DNA of 64,000 nucleotides from Arthrobacter pityocampae. GTDB lineage: Bacteria; Actinomycetota; Actinomycetes; Actinomycetales; Micrococcaceae. The position numbers and the translations under genes were made by a program. Below, piece by piece: positions 29,984 to 39,201 of the stretch. Below the pieces are notes generated by a model. That model saw nothing but the letters and a program-made list of their open reading frames with translations, was not told the DNA's origin and searched no databases. Every line of letters begins with the position of its first letter. Positions within the stretch are counted from its first letter, which is position 1. The stretch covers positions 248,001-312,000 of the forward strand of contig NZ_PRKW01000005.1 in assembly GCF_002927275.1 (NCBI RefSeq), given 5' to 3'.

Positions 29984-30793
29984 GTGCCTGAACTCCCGGT
30001 CCGCATCGAGGTCGTCCCCGGCGCCGGGCTCGAGGACCGGCTCCGGGCGCACCTCCCCGCCCCCGCCGTCGTCACCGTGACATGCCTGCCGCACCACGGC
30101 CCCGGCGCGGCCGTGGACACCGCCGTGCGGCTCGCGGAGGCGGGGTACACCGCCGTCCCGCATCTGGCCGCACGCTCCGTGGCCGGCCGGTCGGAGCTCG
30201 CCGGATATGTCACGCGCTGCAGGGACGCCGGCATCCGGGACGTCTTCGTGGTCGGCGGTGATGCAGCCGAGGCCGCCGGACCCTACGCCTGGAGCGGCCC
30301 GCTCATGGAGGATCTCGCGGAGCTCTCCGGCGGGGCGCTGCGCCTGGGGATCGCGGTCTACCCCGAGGGGCACCCCGCCAGCACGGACCAGGAGCTCAGG
30401 CGGACGCTGCTGGCGAAGCAGGTCCTGGCGTCCTGGTGCGTCACCCAACTGTGTTTCTCCCCGGACATCCTGCGCGCCTTCGTGCCGATGCTGCGGGACG
30501 GCGGGGTCACGCTGCCGGTCTGGGCGGGGATCCCCGGGCCGGTCCGTATCAGCCGCCTGCTCCGTCTGGCCGGCACGATCGGCGTGGGCGGGTCGGTCGG
30601 CTTCCTCCGGCGCTCGGCCGGCGGGGCCGAGACCGGCTCCGTGGTGCGGCAGCTGCTGTCCTCGGCGTCGTACGACCCGGCGCCCCTCATGACGGCGCTC
30701 GACGGCGCGGGCTACGAGGGGATCCACCTGTACAGCTTCAACGACCTCGCGGGGCTCGAGCGGTCGGGCCTGGCACGACTGCCTCGGGCGTGA
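29984..30793 (+). CDS. Methylenetetrahydrofolate reductase-like protein
   Basis: A 269-residue TIM-barrel-type protein. The features AGYTAVPHLAARSV, GIRDVFVVGGD, AVYPEGHP, AKQVLASWCVTQLCFSP and LPVWAGIPGPV fit the MetF family, which reduces methylene-THF to methyl-THF. It starts with GTG only 6 bp after sdaA, so it belongs to the riboswitch operon and would use methylene-THF from glycine cleavage. It differs from the common MetF in its N-terminal part, so exact activity is an inference. Confidence 0.75.
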   Translation: MPELPVRIEVVPGAGLEDRLRAHLPAPAVVTVTCLPHHGPGAAVDTAVRLAEAGYTAVPHLAARSVAGRSELAGYVTRCRDAGIRDVFVVGGDAAEAAGPYAWSGPLMEDLAELSGGALRLGIAVYPEGHPASTDQELRRTLLAKQVLASWCVTQLCFSPDILRAFVPMLRDGGVTLPVWAGIPGPVRISRLLRLAGTIGVGGSVGFLRRSAGGAETGSVVRQLLSSASYDPAPLMTALDGAGYEGIHLYSFNDLAGLERSGLARLPRA

Positions 30794-30796
30794 TGG

Positions 30797-31666
30797 TCAG
30801 GGCCGGAAGCGGGCCCGCCCGGTGTGTCCGCTGATCTCCGCGACGACCATCTGCCACAGTGGCGGCGGCGGCTGCTGATGCCCGACCCCGGGCAGCGGGA
30901 GGAGACGCGCGCCGGGGATCCCGGCAGCCAGCGCCCGGCCGTGCTCGATGGGGAACAGCGGGTCGGTGGTGCCGTGCAGCACCAGGGTGGGAGCGGTGAT
31001 CTGCTCGAGGAGGGCATCCGGGGGAGGTCCGTCATCGAGGAGGAAGTGGTTCGTCATGAGGGCGGCCATCTCCCGGGTCCGGTCCACCTCCTGGGCAGCG
31101 AGGAGGCGGGTGCGCGGCTCGTCGAAGCCGAGGCTTCCCGCGTACGGACGTTCCGCCTCCACCCGGTAGGTCACGACGGCGTCCCGGTCGGTCCAGTCGG
31201 GTGCGGGATCAAGGTGGGAGAGCGCTGCTGCCAGGCGGGGAACGGGCGGGGGCAGATCGACGTGCGAGCCCGGGACTGCAGGGCTCGTCGAGGCGAGGCA
31301 CAGGCTCAGCACCCGATCGGGGTGGTCCAGGGCGAGGCGCTGGGCGATGCCGCCACCCAGCGACAGTCCTACCAGGTGGGCGGGGCCCACCTGCAGGGCC
31401 TCGAGGATGCGCAGCGGATCGTCCCTCATCTCCCGGGCGGTGTAGGACGGCCTGCCTGCCGGCGAACCGGTGGACCGGCCGGTGTCGCGGTGGTCGTAGC
31501 GCACCACGTGCCGTCCGGTAGCAGCCAGCAGGGCGCAGAAGCGGGCGTCCCACCAGACCATGGACTGGGCTCCGCCGGCGATCAGCACGACCGTCGGGTC
31601 GGCCGGGTTGCCGAACGCCTCGAAGCACAGATCGACCCCGGCGGTCGTCACGATCTGCTCGGCCAT
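30797..31666 (-). CDS. Alpha/beta fold hydrolase
   Basis: A 289-residue protein. The nucleophile elbow is GLSLGGG, the acid is likely in LHGTTDPLFP, and the histidine is GVGHQQP. VVRYDHRDTGRST and VLIAGGAQSMVWW resemble aclacinomycin methylesterase-like hydrolases. ATG with GAGGAGATCATC upstream. A MarR-family gene lies upstream on the same strand but is separated by a hairpin. Confidence 0.86.
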   Translation of the reverse strand: MAEQIVTTAGVDLCFEAFGNPADPTVVLIAGGAQSMVWWDARFCALLAATGRHVVRYDHRDTGRSTGSPAGRPSYTAREMRDDPLRILEALQVGPAHLVGLSLGGGIAQRLALDHPDRVLSLCLASTSPAVPGSHVDLPPPVPRLAAALSHLDPAPDWTDRDAVVTYRVEAERPYAGSLGFDEPRTRLLAAQEVDRTREMAALMTNHFLLDDGPPPDALLEQITAPTLVLHGTTDPLFPIEHGRALAAGIPGARLLPLPGVGHQQPPPPLWQMVVAEISGHTGRARFRP

Positions 31667-31773
31667 GATGATCTCCTCACGACTGGTTCCGAGGTCAGAC
31701 GTGCCGGGGCTGCCGTTCTCATCGCGGAGTCGGAGACACGGGGCGGGGAACACATGGGGCGGGCAAGACGGGA

Positions 31774-31803
31774 GGAGCGGCCGCCCCCTGGGACGGCCGC
31801 TCC
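31774..31803 (-). terminator. Hairpin after the MarR gene
   Basis: GGAGCGGCCG pairs with CGGCCGCTCC around a 10-base loop, 33 bp beyond the MarR stop codon. Confidence 0.6.
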
Positions 31804-31836
31804 GGGTATTGCTCGCAGGTGACGAGCCGGGCCGTG

Positions 31837-32280
31837 TCAGACGGCGGTTGCGGCCGGCTTCTGCCGCTGCGGAGCGAGCTCACCGATGATGCCGTGCAGG
31901 AGCCTGCGAAGCTCGACGGACTCGAGCCCCTCACCGATCATCAGAGAGCGTTCGATGTCCTCGGCCTTCGCTAGCGCCTCGATGCCGGACTGGGTGATCG
32001 TGATGCGCTGGCTGCGGCGGTCGACGCTGTCGCGGATACGGGAGATGAAGCCCTGACGCTCGAGCTTCTCGATGGTCTTGCCGATGGTCTGCGCCTGGAC
32101 ATGGACGGCGAGCGCGAGCTTGGCGCCCGTCATGGTGCCGACACGGGACAGCACCCCCAGGGTGGTGTAGCCGGCATGGGTGATCCCGATGTCCAGCAGC
32201 CGCTCGTTCCAGGCGTGGTCCACGAGGCGGGCGGCGGTGGTGAGCAGGCGGCTTGTGGACCACTCCTCCAGTTCAGACAT
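31837..32280 (-). CDS. MarR-family transcriptional regulator (paralogue 1)
   Basis: A 147-residue winged-helix protein. The core is HVQAQTIGKTIEKLERQGFI and DRRSQRITITQSG, the recognition helix and wing. The start is MSELEEWS, following AGAGGAAGATCTC. It closely resembles the MarR gene at 62324-62746: WSTSRLLTTAAR and GITHAG are shared. It may control itself and the adjacent hydrolase. Confidence 0.88.
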   Translation of the reverse strand: MSELEEWSTSRLLTTAARLVDHAWNERLLDIGITHAGYTTLGVLSRVGTMTGAKLALAVHVQAQTIGKTIEKLERQGFISRIRDSVDRRSQRITITQSGIEALAKAEDIERSLMIGEGLESVELRRLLHGIIGELAPQRQKPAATAV

Positions 32281-32392
32281 GAGATCTTCCTCTCGAAGAC
32301 TAGGAACCAGCCCGCCGATGCTGGTCAGCGCCGGCCGGTCGTGGTGTCGTTGCAGCCGACCTGTCAGGGGGCGGGAACGACTGCACAACCCA

Positions 32393-33226
32393 CTATGCAC
32401 TTCGATCTTCAAGTTTTACCGTCGTCCTGTCCGAAGCTTCCGGCAAGAAAGGCAAGGGGGTCAGCGTCCGGCGCCGACGGAAGGCGATGATCTCGGCGGC
32501 GACCAGGCCTGCCGCCGAGTGCTGGACGACGTGCGGTTGACCCGGGATCTCCACGAACGCACCGACCCGGGCCCGTGCTGCGAGCTCCTGGCACCACCGC
32601 TGTCGCGCCACGGGATCCCGGCCACCCCGCATCACCAGGACCGGGCACCGGAGGTTCTCGACAGCGTTCTCCAGCGGGTAGTCCATCATGCGGCGGACCT
32701 GGCGGAGGTACCAGCGCGTTCCGGTCCGCAGGTAGTCGCTGCCGACGATCAGATTGGCGGACGGGCTCTCCCGGAGTGTGTCATGGGCCAGGGAGACGGC
32801 CTGTTGGAGGATGCTGCGGCGGAGCCGGTCCACCACCGGCCCGATCAGGACGAGACGCTCCGCGAGGCCGGGCTGCTGCAGGGCTGCCTCGGTGACGAAC
32901 TGCACGCCCATCGAATGCCCTACCAGGATGCAGGACCGGATCCCGAGCACCTCCAGTGCCTCGACGATCAATGCGGCGTGGTCCTCGACCCCGAGCGGCG
33001 TCCGCGGCCGCGGGTCAGGACCGTACCCGGGGAGATCCACGGCGTGCACGACGGCGTCGGCCGCCAGTTCGGCCCGCAACCGGTCGAGGTAGCGGTGGGT
33101 CATACCGAGGCCGTGCACGAGGACGTAGGGGCTGCGCTGCGAGGCAGGGGACTCCGGTCCGGGTGAGCTGCGGATGCGGAGGGTGAAGCGGCCCACCTGC
33201 ACGGTTCGGAGGATGGTCGGCTGCAT
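32393..33226 (-). CDS. Alpha/beta fold hydrolase
   Basis: A 277-residue protein. Marks are YVLVHGLGMTHRYLDRL (oxyanion region), GHSMGVQF (nucleophile elbow), MRGGRDPV (acid) and IPGQPHVVQHS (histidine). It is unlike the other hydrolase in sequence detail. Function unknown. It is divergent from the response regulator at 33327 (100 bp apart). Confidence 0.85.
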   Translation of the reverse strand: MQPTILRTVQVGRFTLRIRSSPGPESPASQRSPYVLVHGLGMTHRYLDRLRAELAADAVVHAVDLPGYGPDPRPRTPLGVEDHAALIVEALEVLGIRSCILVGHSMGVQFVTEAALQQPGLAERLVLIGPVVDRLRRSILQQAVSLAHDTLRESPSANLIVGSDYLRTGTRWYLRQVRRMMDYPLENAVENLRCPVLVMRGGRDPVARQRWCQELAARARVGAFVEIPGQPHVVQHSAAGLVAAEIIAFRRRRTLTPLPFLPEASDRTTVKLEDRSA

Positions 33227-33326
33227 CCCGGCAGTTTACGTGCCTCCTCAACCTTTCCTCACGGTTCGTTCGGGGGACGGTCAATCCCCCGGCCCGGCGC
33301 GCGCCATTGTATGGAAGTCTTGTCCC

Positions 33327-34055
33327 ATGTCCGATTCCACGTCGCAGCGCTCCGCGCTCATCGTCGAGGACGATCCGGACATCCGTGATTTGCTGGCGAC
33401 CACCCTGCGCATGAACGGGTTCAGCGTCATCGAAGCGTCCACCGGGCTCGAGGGCCTGGCCGCCATGAAGGAGTACGGACCGGACCTCATCACCCTCGAC
33501 CTGAATCTGCCGGATCTCGACGGCGTCGAGGTCTGCCGCCAGTGCCGGGCGTTCAGCGACGCGTACATCGTGATGGTGACGGCCCGGCAGGACGAGATCG
33601 ACCGGCTGATCGGCCTGGAGATCGGTGCGGACGACTTCATCGGGAAGCCCTTCAGCCCCAGAGAGTTCTCGGCCCGCGTTTCGGCGATGTTCCGCCGTCC
33701 CCGCGCCGCCCCGGCGCCGCTCCCCGAGGCGCCGGGCGACACCCTGCTGCGGCACGAGGATCTCACCATGGACGTGGAAGGCCGCACGGTGACCCTGGCC
33801 GGCCGGGAAGTCGGGCTGACGCGCATCGAATTCGACCTGCTCGAGACGCTCCTCACCGGCGCGCAGCGCGTCTGGACCCGGGAGGCGCTCCTGGACCGCG
33901 TCTGGGGGGACGGCTGGAGCCAGGACCACCACCTCGTCGAGGTGCACATCCGCAACCTGCGCAAGAAACTGGGTGAGGACATGAGCAACCCCCGCTTCAT
34001 CCGCACCGTGCGCGGCGTCGGGTACCGGATGATGCCGGGTGACGCGCGGCGCTGA
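33327..34055 (+). CDS. Orphan OmpR-family response regulator (paralogue 2)
   Basis: A 242-residue protein. Receiver D58 and K107 occupy the same positions as in the regulator at 20655-21440, with long identical stretches (RNLRKKLGED, FIRTVRGVGYRMMP). The linker is shorter. No histidine kinase is adjacent. It converges with the lipoprotein/ABC operon (78 bp gap), a common arrangement for a regulator of an export system, but no binding site is proven. Confidence 0.9.
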   Translation: MSDSTSQRSALIVEDDPDIRDLLATTLRMNGFSVIEASTGLEGLAAMKEYGPDLITLDLNLPDLDGVEVCRQCRAFSDAYIVMVTARQDEIDRLIGLEIGADDFIGKPFSPREFSARVSAMFRRPRAAPAPLPEAPGDTLLRHEDLTMDVEGRTVTLAGREVGLTRIEFDLLETLLTGAQRVWTREALLDRVWGDGWSQDHHLVEVHIRNLRKKLGEDMSNPRFIRTVRGVGYRMMPGDARR

Positions 34056-34132
34056 CCCTGGCGGAGCCCGGCTCCTCAGCTCGTGCGGGTTCGCGCGGAC
34101 GATGTTCCACCGTCCACTCCACGACCGTGGGA

Positions 34133-35461
34133 TCAGGTTCCTCGGAGAGCGACCACCGGTTCGATGCGCGTTGCCTTGCGGGCGGGGAAACTGCCGGCGA
34201 CGAGTCCTACGAGTGCCCCGAGGAGCGCCCCGCCGATGGCGACGAGCGGGTCGACGACGGGCGTCCACTGCTGCGCCACCGAGATCGCGATGACGGCGAA
34301 GACCCCGACGGTGGCACCGAGGAGCCCGCCGAGCAGCCCGATGACGATGGACTCCGTGACGAACTGTGCGGCGATCTGGCGGCGGGTGGCCCCGATCGCG
34401 CGGCGCAGCCCGATCTCCCCGGTCCGCTCCATCACCGAGAGCATGGTGACGTTCGCGATGCCGACGCCCCCGGCGAGGAGGACGACCACCGAGAGCACGA
34501 CGAAGATCAGGTTGATGTCGGCCTGCACGTTGTCCGCCAGGTCCGATCGCCCCTGTGGTGCTGCGACCTCGATGGTGTCGGGGGAGTCCGGGGCGAGCGC
34601 GAGGGCGGCCTGGTCGGCGACCTGGGGGCCGGCGCCGATCACGATGCGGGCCTGGACGTCCCCCGGTGCGGCCAGGCCGAAGTCGGCTCGTGCCGCGCCG
34701 GTGGAGATGATGACGCTCTCGAGGAGTTCGGGGCGTGTCTGCACGTCGCCGAAGACACCGACGACGGCGTAGGGCAGGCCGTCGATGAAGACCGACGGTT
34801 GGGAGTCGACACGGGTGATGCCGAGGCGGTCCGCGAGGCGGTCGCCGAGCACGGCCACGCGGTCGTGCCGCTGGTCGTGTCCGTCGTCGAAGATCCGGCC
34901 GTACCGGATCGTGCCCTCGATCGCGTCGACGAGTCCGGCGGACGTCGCGAAGACCCGCGGCGGCGCGCTCGAGGGTGCCGAGGGGTCATTGACGGGCACC
35001 GCGGTCACGCTGCCCTCGCGGAGCTCGACCTCCGCGATGAGGGCGGCCTGTTCGACGCCGGCGATGCGTTCGATGCGTTGCACGGCGTCCCATGGCAGCG
35101 TGCTGGTTGCCACGCTGTTCCCGTCCGCGTTCTGCGCCTGGGCGGGCGAGACGACGACCTGCGTCGCGGCGAAGGCGTCGAAGCGTTTGGCCAGCTGCCC
35201 GGCCGTCGTCTGGGCGAAGCAGATGGTCGCCACGAGGGCGCCGATGCCCAGGATGGTTCCGGCGAGGGTCATCAGCAGCCGGCCGGGCCGGGTCCCGAGG
35301 TCGGCGGTCGCCTCGATGAGCAGGTCGGTGAAACCGAACCGGTCCGCCGCCGGGACCGGCCGGACGAGACCGAGCAGGTCCGCGCCGTCGACCGTGGTCC
35401 CTGATCCGGGTGCTTCACCGGGAGGGGGAGGGCTGTCGAGGTTCGTGTTCCGGAGGCTCAT
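34133..35461 (-). CDS. MacB/FtsX-like ABC transporter permease
   Basis: A 442-residue protein with four membrane segments: one near residue 60, a large extracytoplasmic domain, then three at the C-terminus (FVVLSVVVLLAGGVGIANV, IGLLGGLLGATVGVFAVIAI and a last one). MERTGEIGLRRAIGATRRQI is the FtsX/MacB coupling signature. It starts in an ATGA overlap with the ATPase stop. It is the last gene of a four-gene operon. Confidence 0.9.
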   Translation of the reverse strand: MSLRNTNLDSPPPPGEAPGSGTTVDGADLLGLVRPVPAADRFGFTDLLIEATADLGTRPGRLLMTLAGTILGIGALVATICFAQTTAGQLAKRFDAFAATQVVVSPAQAQNADGNSVATSTLPWDAVQRIERIAGVEQAALIAEVELREGSVTAVPVNDPSAPSSAPPRVFATSAGLVDAIEGTIRYGRIFDDGHDQRHDRVAVLGDRLADRLGITRVDSQPSVFIDGLPYAVVGVFGDVQTRPELLESVIISTGAARADFGLAAPGDVQARIVIGAGPQVADQAALALAPDSPDTIEVAAPQGRSDLADNVQADINLIFVVLSVVVLLAGGVGIANVTMLSVMERTGEIGLRRAIGATRRQIAAQFVTESIVIGLLGGLLGATVGVFAVIAISVAQQWTPVVDPLVAIGGALLGALVGLVAGSFPARKATRIEPVVALRGT

Positions 35462-36135
35462 GCGAGCGTGCTCACCCGTCCATCAGCGATCCGGACGCAG
35501 TGGGGTGCGCGCCGGGCGACGGCCTGGTCATGGGTGATGATGACGAGCGCGAGGCCGTCGGTGACGAGTTCCTCGAACAGCTCCATCACGTCGGCGGTGG
35601 TGGCGCCGTCCAGATTGCCCGTCGGTTCGTCGGCCAGCAGCAGGCTGGGCCGAGTGACGACCGCCCGGGCCACCGCGACGCGCTGGCGTTCGCCACCGGA
35701 CAACGTCCCGGGAAGGAAGTCGACGCGGTGGCCGAGCCCCACGCGTTCGAGGGCTTCACGCGCGCGGTCCTCGCGTTCCGTGCGGGGCGTCCCACTGTAG
35801 AGCATGGGCATCATGACGTTCTCCAGCACCGATCGACGGGGCATCAGATGGAAGGCCTGGAACACGAAGCCGAGGCGCTGGGCGCGCACCGCCGCCCGCG
35901 TGTCCTCGTCCAGGGAGCCCGTGAGGTGACCGGCGAGGCGGTATTCCCCGACGCTCGGCCGGTCCAGCAGGCCCAGGATGTTGAGCATGGTGGACTTGCC
36001 CGATCCGCTGGGACCGACGATCGACACGTAGTCGCCGTCGTGCACGGTGAGGTTGATGCCCTTCAGCGCCTGCACTTCCGGCGGCCCCGGGAAGGACCGC
36101 GTGACATCGCGCAGCTCGACGAGGGGGACGCTCAC
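35458..36135 (-). CDS. MacB/LolD-type ABC transporter ATP-binding protein
   Basis: A 225-residue ATPase. Walker A GPSGSGKST, Q-loop FVFQAFHLMP, signature LSGGERQRVAVARA, Walker B LLLADEPTGNLD and the switch ITHD are all intact. The LLADEPTGNLD form is typical of MacB/LolD-type systems. GTG start overlapping the adaptor's stop (GTGA). Confidence 0.93.
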   Translation of the reverse strand: MSVPLVELRDVTRSFPGPPEVQALKGINLTVHDGDYVSIVGPSGSGKSTMLNILGLLDRPSVGEYRLAGHLTGSLDEDTRAAVRAQRLGFVFQAFHLMPRRSVLENVMMPMLYSGTPRTEREDRAREALERVGLGHRVDFLPGTLSGGERQRVAVARAVVTRPSLLLADEPTGNLDGATTADVMELFEELVTDGLALVIITHDQAVARRAPHCVRIADGRVSTLA

Positions 36136-37754
36136 TGACCCACCACGACAAGATCGCCCTCGGCGAGGTCCCCGTCGATCGCGGTGACCTCCACCGCTCC
36201 GGGTGTGGCCAGCCCGCTGCGGACCACGACGAGCCGAGTACTGGCCTGTTCGCCGTCCCGGGGATCGCCTTCGGCGACCTCCACCCGGGTCTCGCCGCCC
36301 GGGCCGGCGCTCAGGGCCGCATAGGGCACCGAGAGGACATCGCCGTCGGTGGTTCCGACGGCGATCGAGACCCGCACGTTCGATCCCTGCAGCTCCTGGA
36401 TCTGCTCCGGGGTGAGCGGCTCCGGCCGCAACTCGATCGTCCACCGCTGCGATTCTCCCTCCCCCGGGGCCAGGGCCTCGATGGTGGCCTCATGCGCCGT
36501 ACCGTCCGGGAGGTCGAAGGTCGCCTTGTCGTCGACCTTCAACAGCCGCGCATCGGCTTCGGCAGCGGAACCGGACAGACCCAGGGTGGCACCGGAGACG
36601 GTCATCGCCGGGCCCTCGAGGATGGAGCCCCGCTGCGCGGTGACGGCATCGACGCGTCGCGGCAGTTCGGTCAGGTACAGCACCTCACCGGCCGGCAGGG
36701 TCGGCAGGGCCGCCTGCTCGGCGCGCACCAGTTCCTCCTGCGCCCGGGTGAGCTGCGTCGATGCCGCATCGACGGCCGCCCGCTGCGGTGCGTCCGTACG
36801 ATCGGAGCCGACCTGCTGGCGGCGCAGCTCCGCCAGTTCGACGGCGTCCGCCAGGTTGCCCACCTGCAGCGGGTCCTGCGGGTCGGCGTCCTGGGCGGCC
36901 GCGAGCTCGCGGCGCGCACCGGCCACTGCGTTGTCGGCCTCCAGGATCTCGACGGGGGTCGCGCCGACCGGCGTCGTCGCGAGTTCACCCTGGGCGGCCA
37001 CGAGGGCCTGCTCCGCAGCCAGGAGCGACTCCCGGGCCGCCCGCACCGCATCCGCACCGCCGTCCTCCGGCGCCGGGGGCTCGTACCCCGCGTCCGCATA
37101 GAGCGCGGCAACGGCAGCAGCGGCATCGGCTCCGAACACGGGATCAGCAGGGTCGCCGGCGTCGAGGCCGATCGCGCGCACAGCAGTCTTGAACTGCACC
37201 ACATCCGGACCGGACACGCCGACCCGGAGGGTCCGGTACGCCGGGAGCTCACCGGGAAGGACGATGACGGGACGTCCGGCGATCTCCAGGGCCACCGACA
37301 ATGCTTCCAGTTCCGCGCCTTCGTCCGGCACCTGGCCGGTGACGACGGCCGGCCCGGAGATGGACGACGTGTCGACACGCACCTCGACGGGATCGGCGTA
37401 GGCGACTTCACCGCGGATCGTGACGTCGTTGCTCAACCGCCCGTACTCGACCGGGACGGTGATCATGCCCGGGGCCGGAGGCTCGGCGGCGGCGTCGGCC
37501 GGCGACACCAGGAAACGGCCGAGCAGCAGACCGGCCACCAGGCTCAGGACGGCCGCGGCGGCCACGATCCACAGGGTCCTATTGCGCCGGAACACGGCAC
37601 CGGCCCCTGCCGACAGGGACGACCGCGACGACGACGGTGACGATGATGCGTCCCGATCCTGATCGTCCCGATCGAGGACGAAGTCGAGGCCCCCGGTATC
37701 CGCCGGCTGCCTGTCCGACAGTCCGTCCGAACGGCGGCGCAGGAACCGTCCCAC
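36132..37754 (-). CDS. Membrane-fusion adaptor with peptidoglycan-binding-like insert
   Basis: A 540-residue HlyD/MacA-like adaptor. Residues 1-60 are cytoplasmic and acidic, with a transmembrane helix at about 61-82. A lipoyl-like region (VEYGRLSNDVTIRGEVAYAD) follows. Residues about 175-225 (VSGPDVVQFKTAVRAIG ... FGADAAAAVAALY) look like a PG_binding_1 insert. A long Ala/Glu-rich coiled-coil hairpin covers about 240-350, then beta-barrel segments to the end. GTG start directly abuts the lipoprotein stop. It likely links the ABC transporter to the cell wall. Confidence 0.85.
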   Translation of the reverse strand: MGRFLRRRSDGLSDRQPADTGGLDFVLDRDDQDRDASSSPSSSRSSLSAGAGAVFRRNRTLWIVAAAAVLSLVAGLLLGRFLVSPADAAAEPPAPGMITVPVEYGRLSNDVTIRGEVAYADPVEVRVDTSSISGPAVVTGQVPDEGAELEALSVALEIAGRPVIVLPGELPAYRTLRVGVSGPDVVQFKTAVRAIGLDAGDPADPVFGADAAAAVAALYADAGYEPPAPEDGGADAVRAARESLLAAEQALVAAQGELATTPVGATPVEILEADNAVAGARRELAAAQDADPQDPLQVGNLADAVELAELRRQQVGSDRTDAPQRAAVDAASTQLTRAQEELVRAEQAALPTLPAGEVLYLTELPRRVDAVTAQRGSILEGPAMTVSGATLGLSGSAAEADARLLKVDDKATFDLPDGTAHEATIEALAPGEGESQRWTIELRPEPLTPEQIQELQGSNVRVSIAVGTTDGDVLSVPYAALSAGPGGETRVEVAEGDPRDGEQASTRLVVVRSGLATPGAVEVTAIDGDLAEGDLVVVGQ

Positions 37755-38750
37755 TCAGCTTCCCTGCTCGAGATCGGCCCGGAATGCCTCGAGTTCAGCC
37801 TTGTGGTCGTCGATGAACTGCTGCTCCTGCTCGTTCTGCACGTCCTGCCGCTTCTCCTGATAGTCCGTCTTCTCCCGGCACTCGAGGTCGGTCAGGGCCA
37901 GTTCGATCTCCTTCTCGCCCAGCTCTTCCATGGCGGCCTCGTCCGGCCCCGTCTCGCCGCCCATCTCACCGGCATCCTCGTACAGTGCATTCATCTCTTC
38001 ATTGATGCTGGTCTGGGCATCCACCTGGGCAGAAAAACCCGGCTGACCGGCGTCGGCCATGCAGGAGGACCAGGCCGCATCGAGGTCCGCGAGTTCGGGG
38101 GAGCTTCCCATGTCCTCGTAGAACGCGGTCATGGCGTCCATGAGGGGTTTGTGCTCCTCGGACGCCGAAGGATCCTCGACGCCTCGTTCGTTCTCCGCCC
38201 AGCCGTAGCAGCCCGCCGTCGTCCAGTCCCATTCCATGCTCTCGCCCTCCTCCGGCATTTCCTCCGGATTCATCGGGGCACCGTGCAGCGCTTCGTTGAA
38301 GGCCATTTGCTCCGACTCGGAAAGACTCTCGACGTAGTCGGCGTTCGCGTCGACGTATTCGCCCTCATCGCCTGTCGGCATGTCGTCCCGTGCGGGGAAA
38401 TTGATCATCCCGTACCCGTACTGGGAGACCCACTCGCGCGATTCGGGATCCCATTCCTCGCCGTCGGTCATCATCGACATCGAGGCGCTCTGGAGGTTCG
38501 GGGTGTATTCGAAGCCTTCCTCCGTCATGCACTGCGCCACTAACTCTTCCCGCTGGCGCTCGTCCTCGGCGAACTTCTTCTCCTGCTCCTCCGGGCTGAG
38601 ATCACCGCCGGACGCACTCGAGAAGAATTCCGACAGGGGCGACTCCTCAATATCAGCAGAGGTCTCGGCGGGTGCCGCGCATCCTACGAACAGGGCGGAG
38701 ACACACATTGTGGTGGTGAGAGCAGTAATGATGCGGGGTGAAAGGCGCAC
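37755..38750 (-). CDS. Secreted acidic lipoprotein of unknown family
   Basis: A 331-residue protein. A signal peptide with lipobox ALFVGC places the lipid on C24. The mature part is strikingly rich in Glu, Asp, Gln and Met and mostly helical, with paired cysteines in repeated contexts such as VAQCMTEEGFEY and SSCMADAG. It is the first gene of the adaptor/ATPase/permease operon, with no spacing before the adaptor. I do not recognise a domain; a substrate-capture or signal role for the ABC system is inferred only from the operon. Confidence 0.75.
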   Translation of the reverse strand: MRLSPRIITALTTTMCVSALFVGCAAPAETSADIEESPLSEFFSSASGGDLSPEEQEKKFAEDERQREELVAQCMTEEGFEYTPNLQSASMSMMTDGEEWDPESREWVSQYGYGMINFPARDDMPTGDEGEYVDANADYVESLSESEQMAFNEALHGAPMNPEEMPEEGESMEWDWTTAGCYGWAENERGVEDPSASEEHKPLMDAMTAFYEDMGSSPELADLDAAWSSCMADAGQPGFSAQVDAQTSINEEMNALYEDAGEMGGETGPDEAAMEELGEKEIELALTDLECREKTDYQEKRQDVQNEQEQQFIDDHKAELEAFRADLEQGS

Positions 38751-39134
38751 GGATCCTCTTCCTGATTTCTGGGTCTGGAAGCAGGCTAACCATCGAGCAC
38801 CTCGAAACCCATCAGCCCTTGGGCTGAATTCTGCTCCGGAAGGGTAACAATTCCGTCTCGGCCGGGGATGTGTCGATATTTCGCTCGGCGACGACGTGCA
38901 TTTCAGTGGACATATCTCCGGAAAAGGCCGACCCTACCCGCCCCGACCTCGTGTGATTCGTCCGTCCTCACGCCACTGTTCGATGCCATGGCCGCCACTC
39001 CGCTGGTGGTTCGGGGCCTGCTCGCCGTGGTCTGCATGCTCATCTGGTCCCTCGGACCGTCCGCTCATGGTCGCCCGCCCGCCGCGGAGGTGTTCCCGGC
39101 GCCCGGTGATGGTGCTCCGGGACAGTCCAACGCA
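38751..39134. promoter_or_regulatory. Intergenic region with palindrome TCAGCCC-TT-GGGCTGA
   Basis: This 384-bp stretch holds no credible gene. At 38812-38827 a 7-bp inverted repeat with a TT centre lies about 62 bp upstream of the lipoprotein start, in operator position. The region is less GC-rich than the genes around it. No promoter elements were identified with confidence. Confidence 0.4.
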
Positions 39135-39174
39135 AAGGACCGGCACCGACCCCGCAGGGCTGGTGCCGGTCCTT
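39135..39174. terminator. Terminator after the OPA-carrier operon
   Basis: AAGGACCGGCACC and GGTGCCGGTCCTT form a perfect 13-bp stem with a 14-base loop, 27 bp past the carrier gene stop. Confidence 0.8.
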
Positions 39175-39201
39175 GTCTGATCCCGGGGGTGGAAAACGAG
39201 G

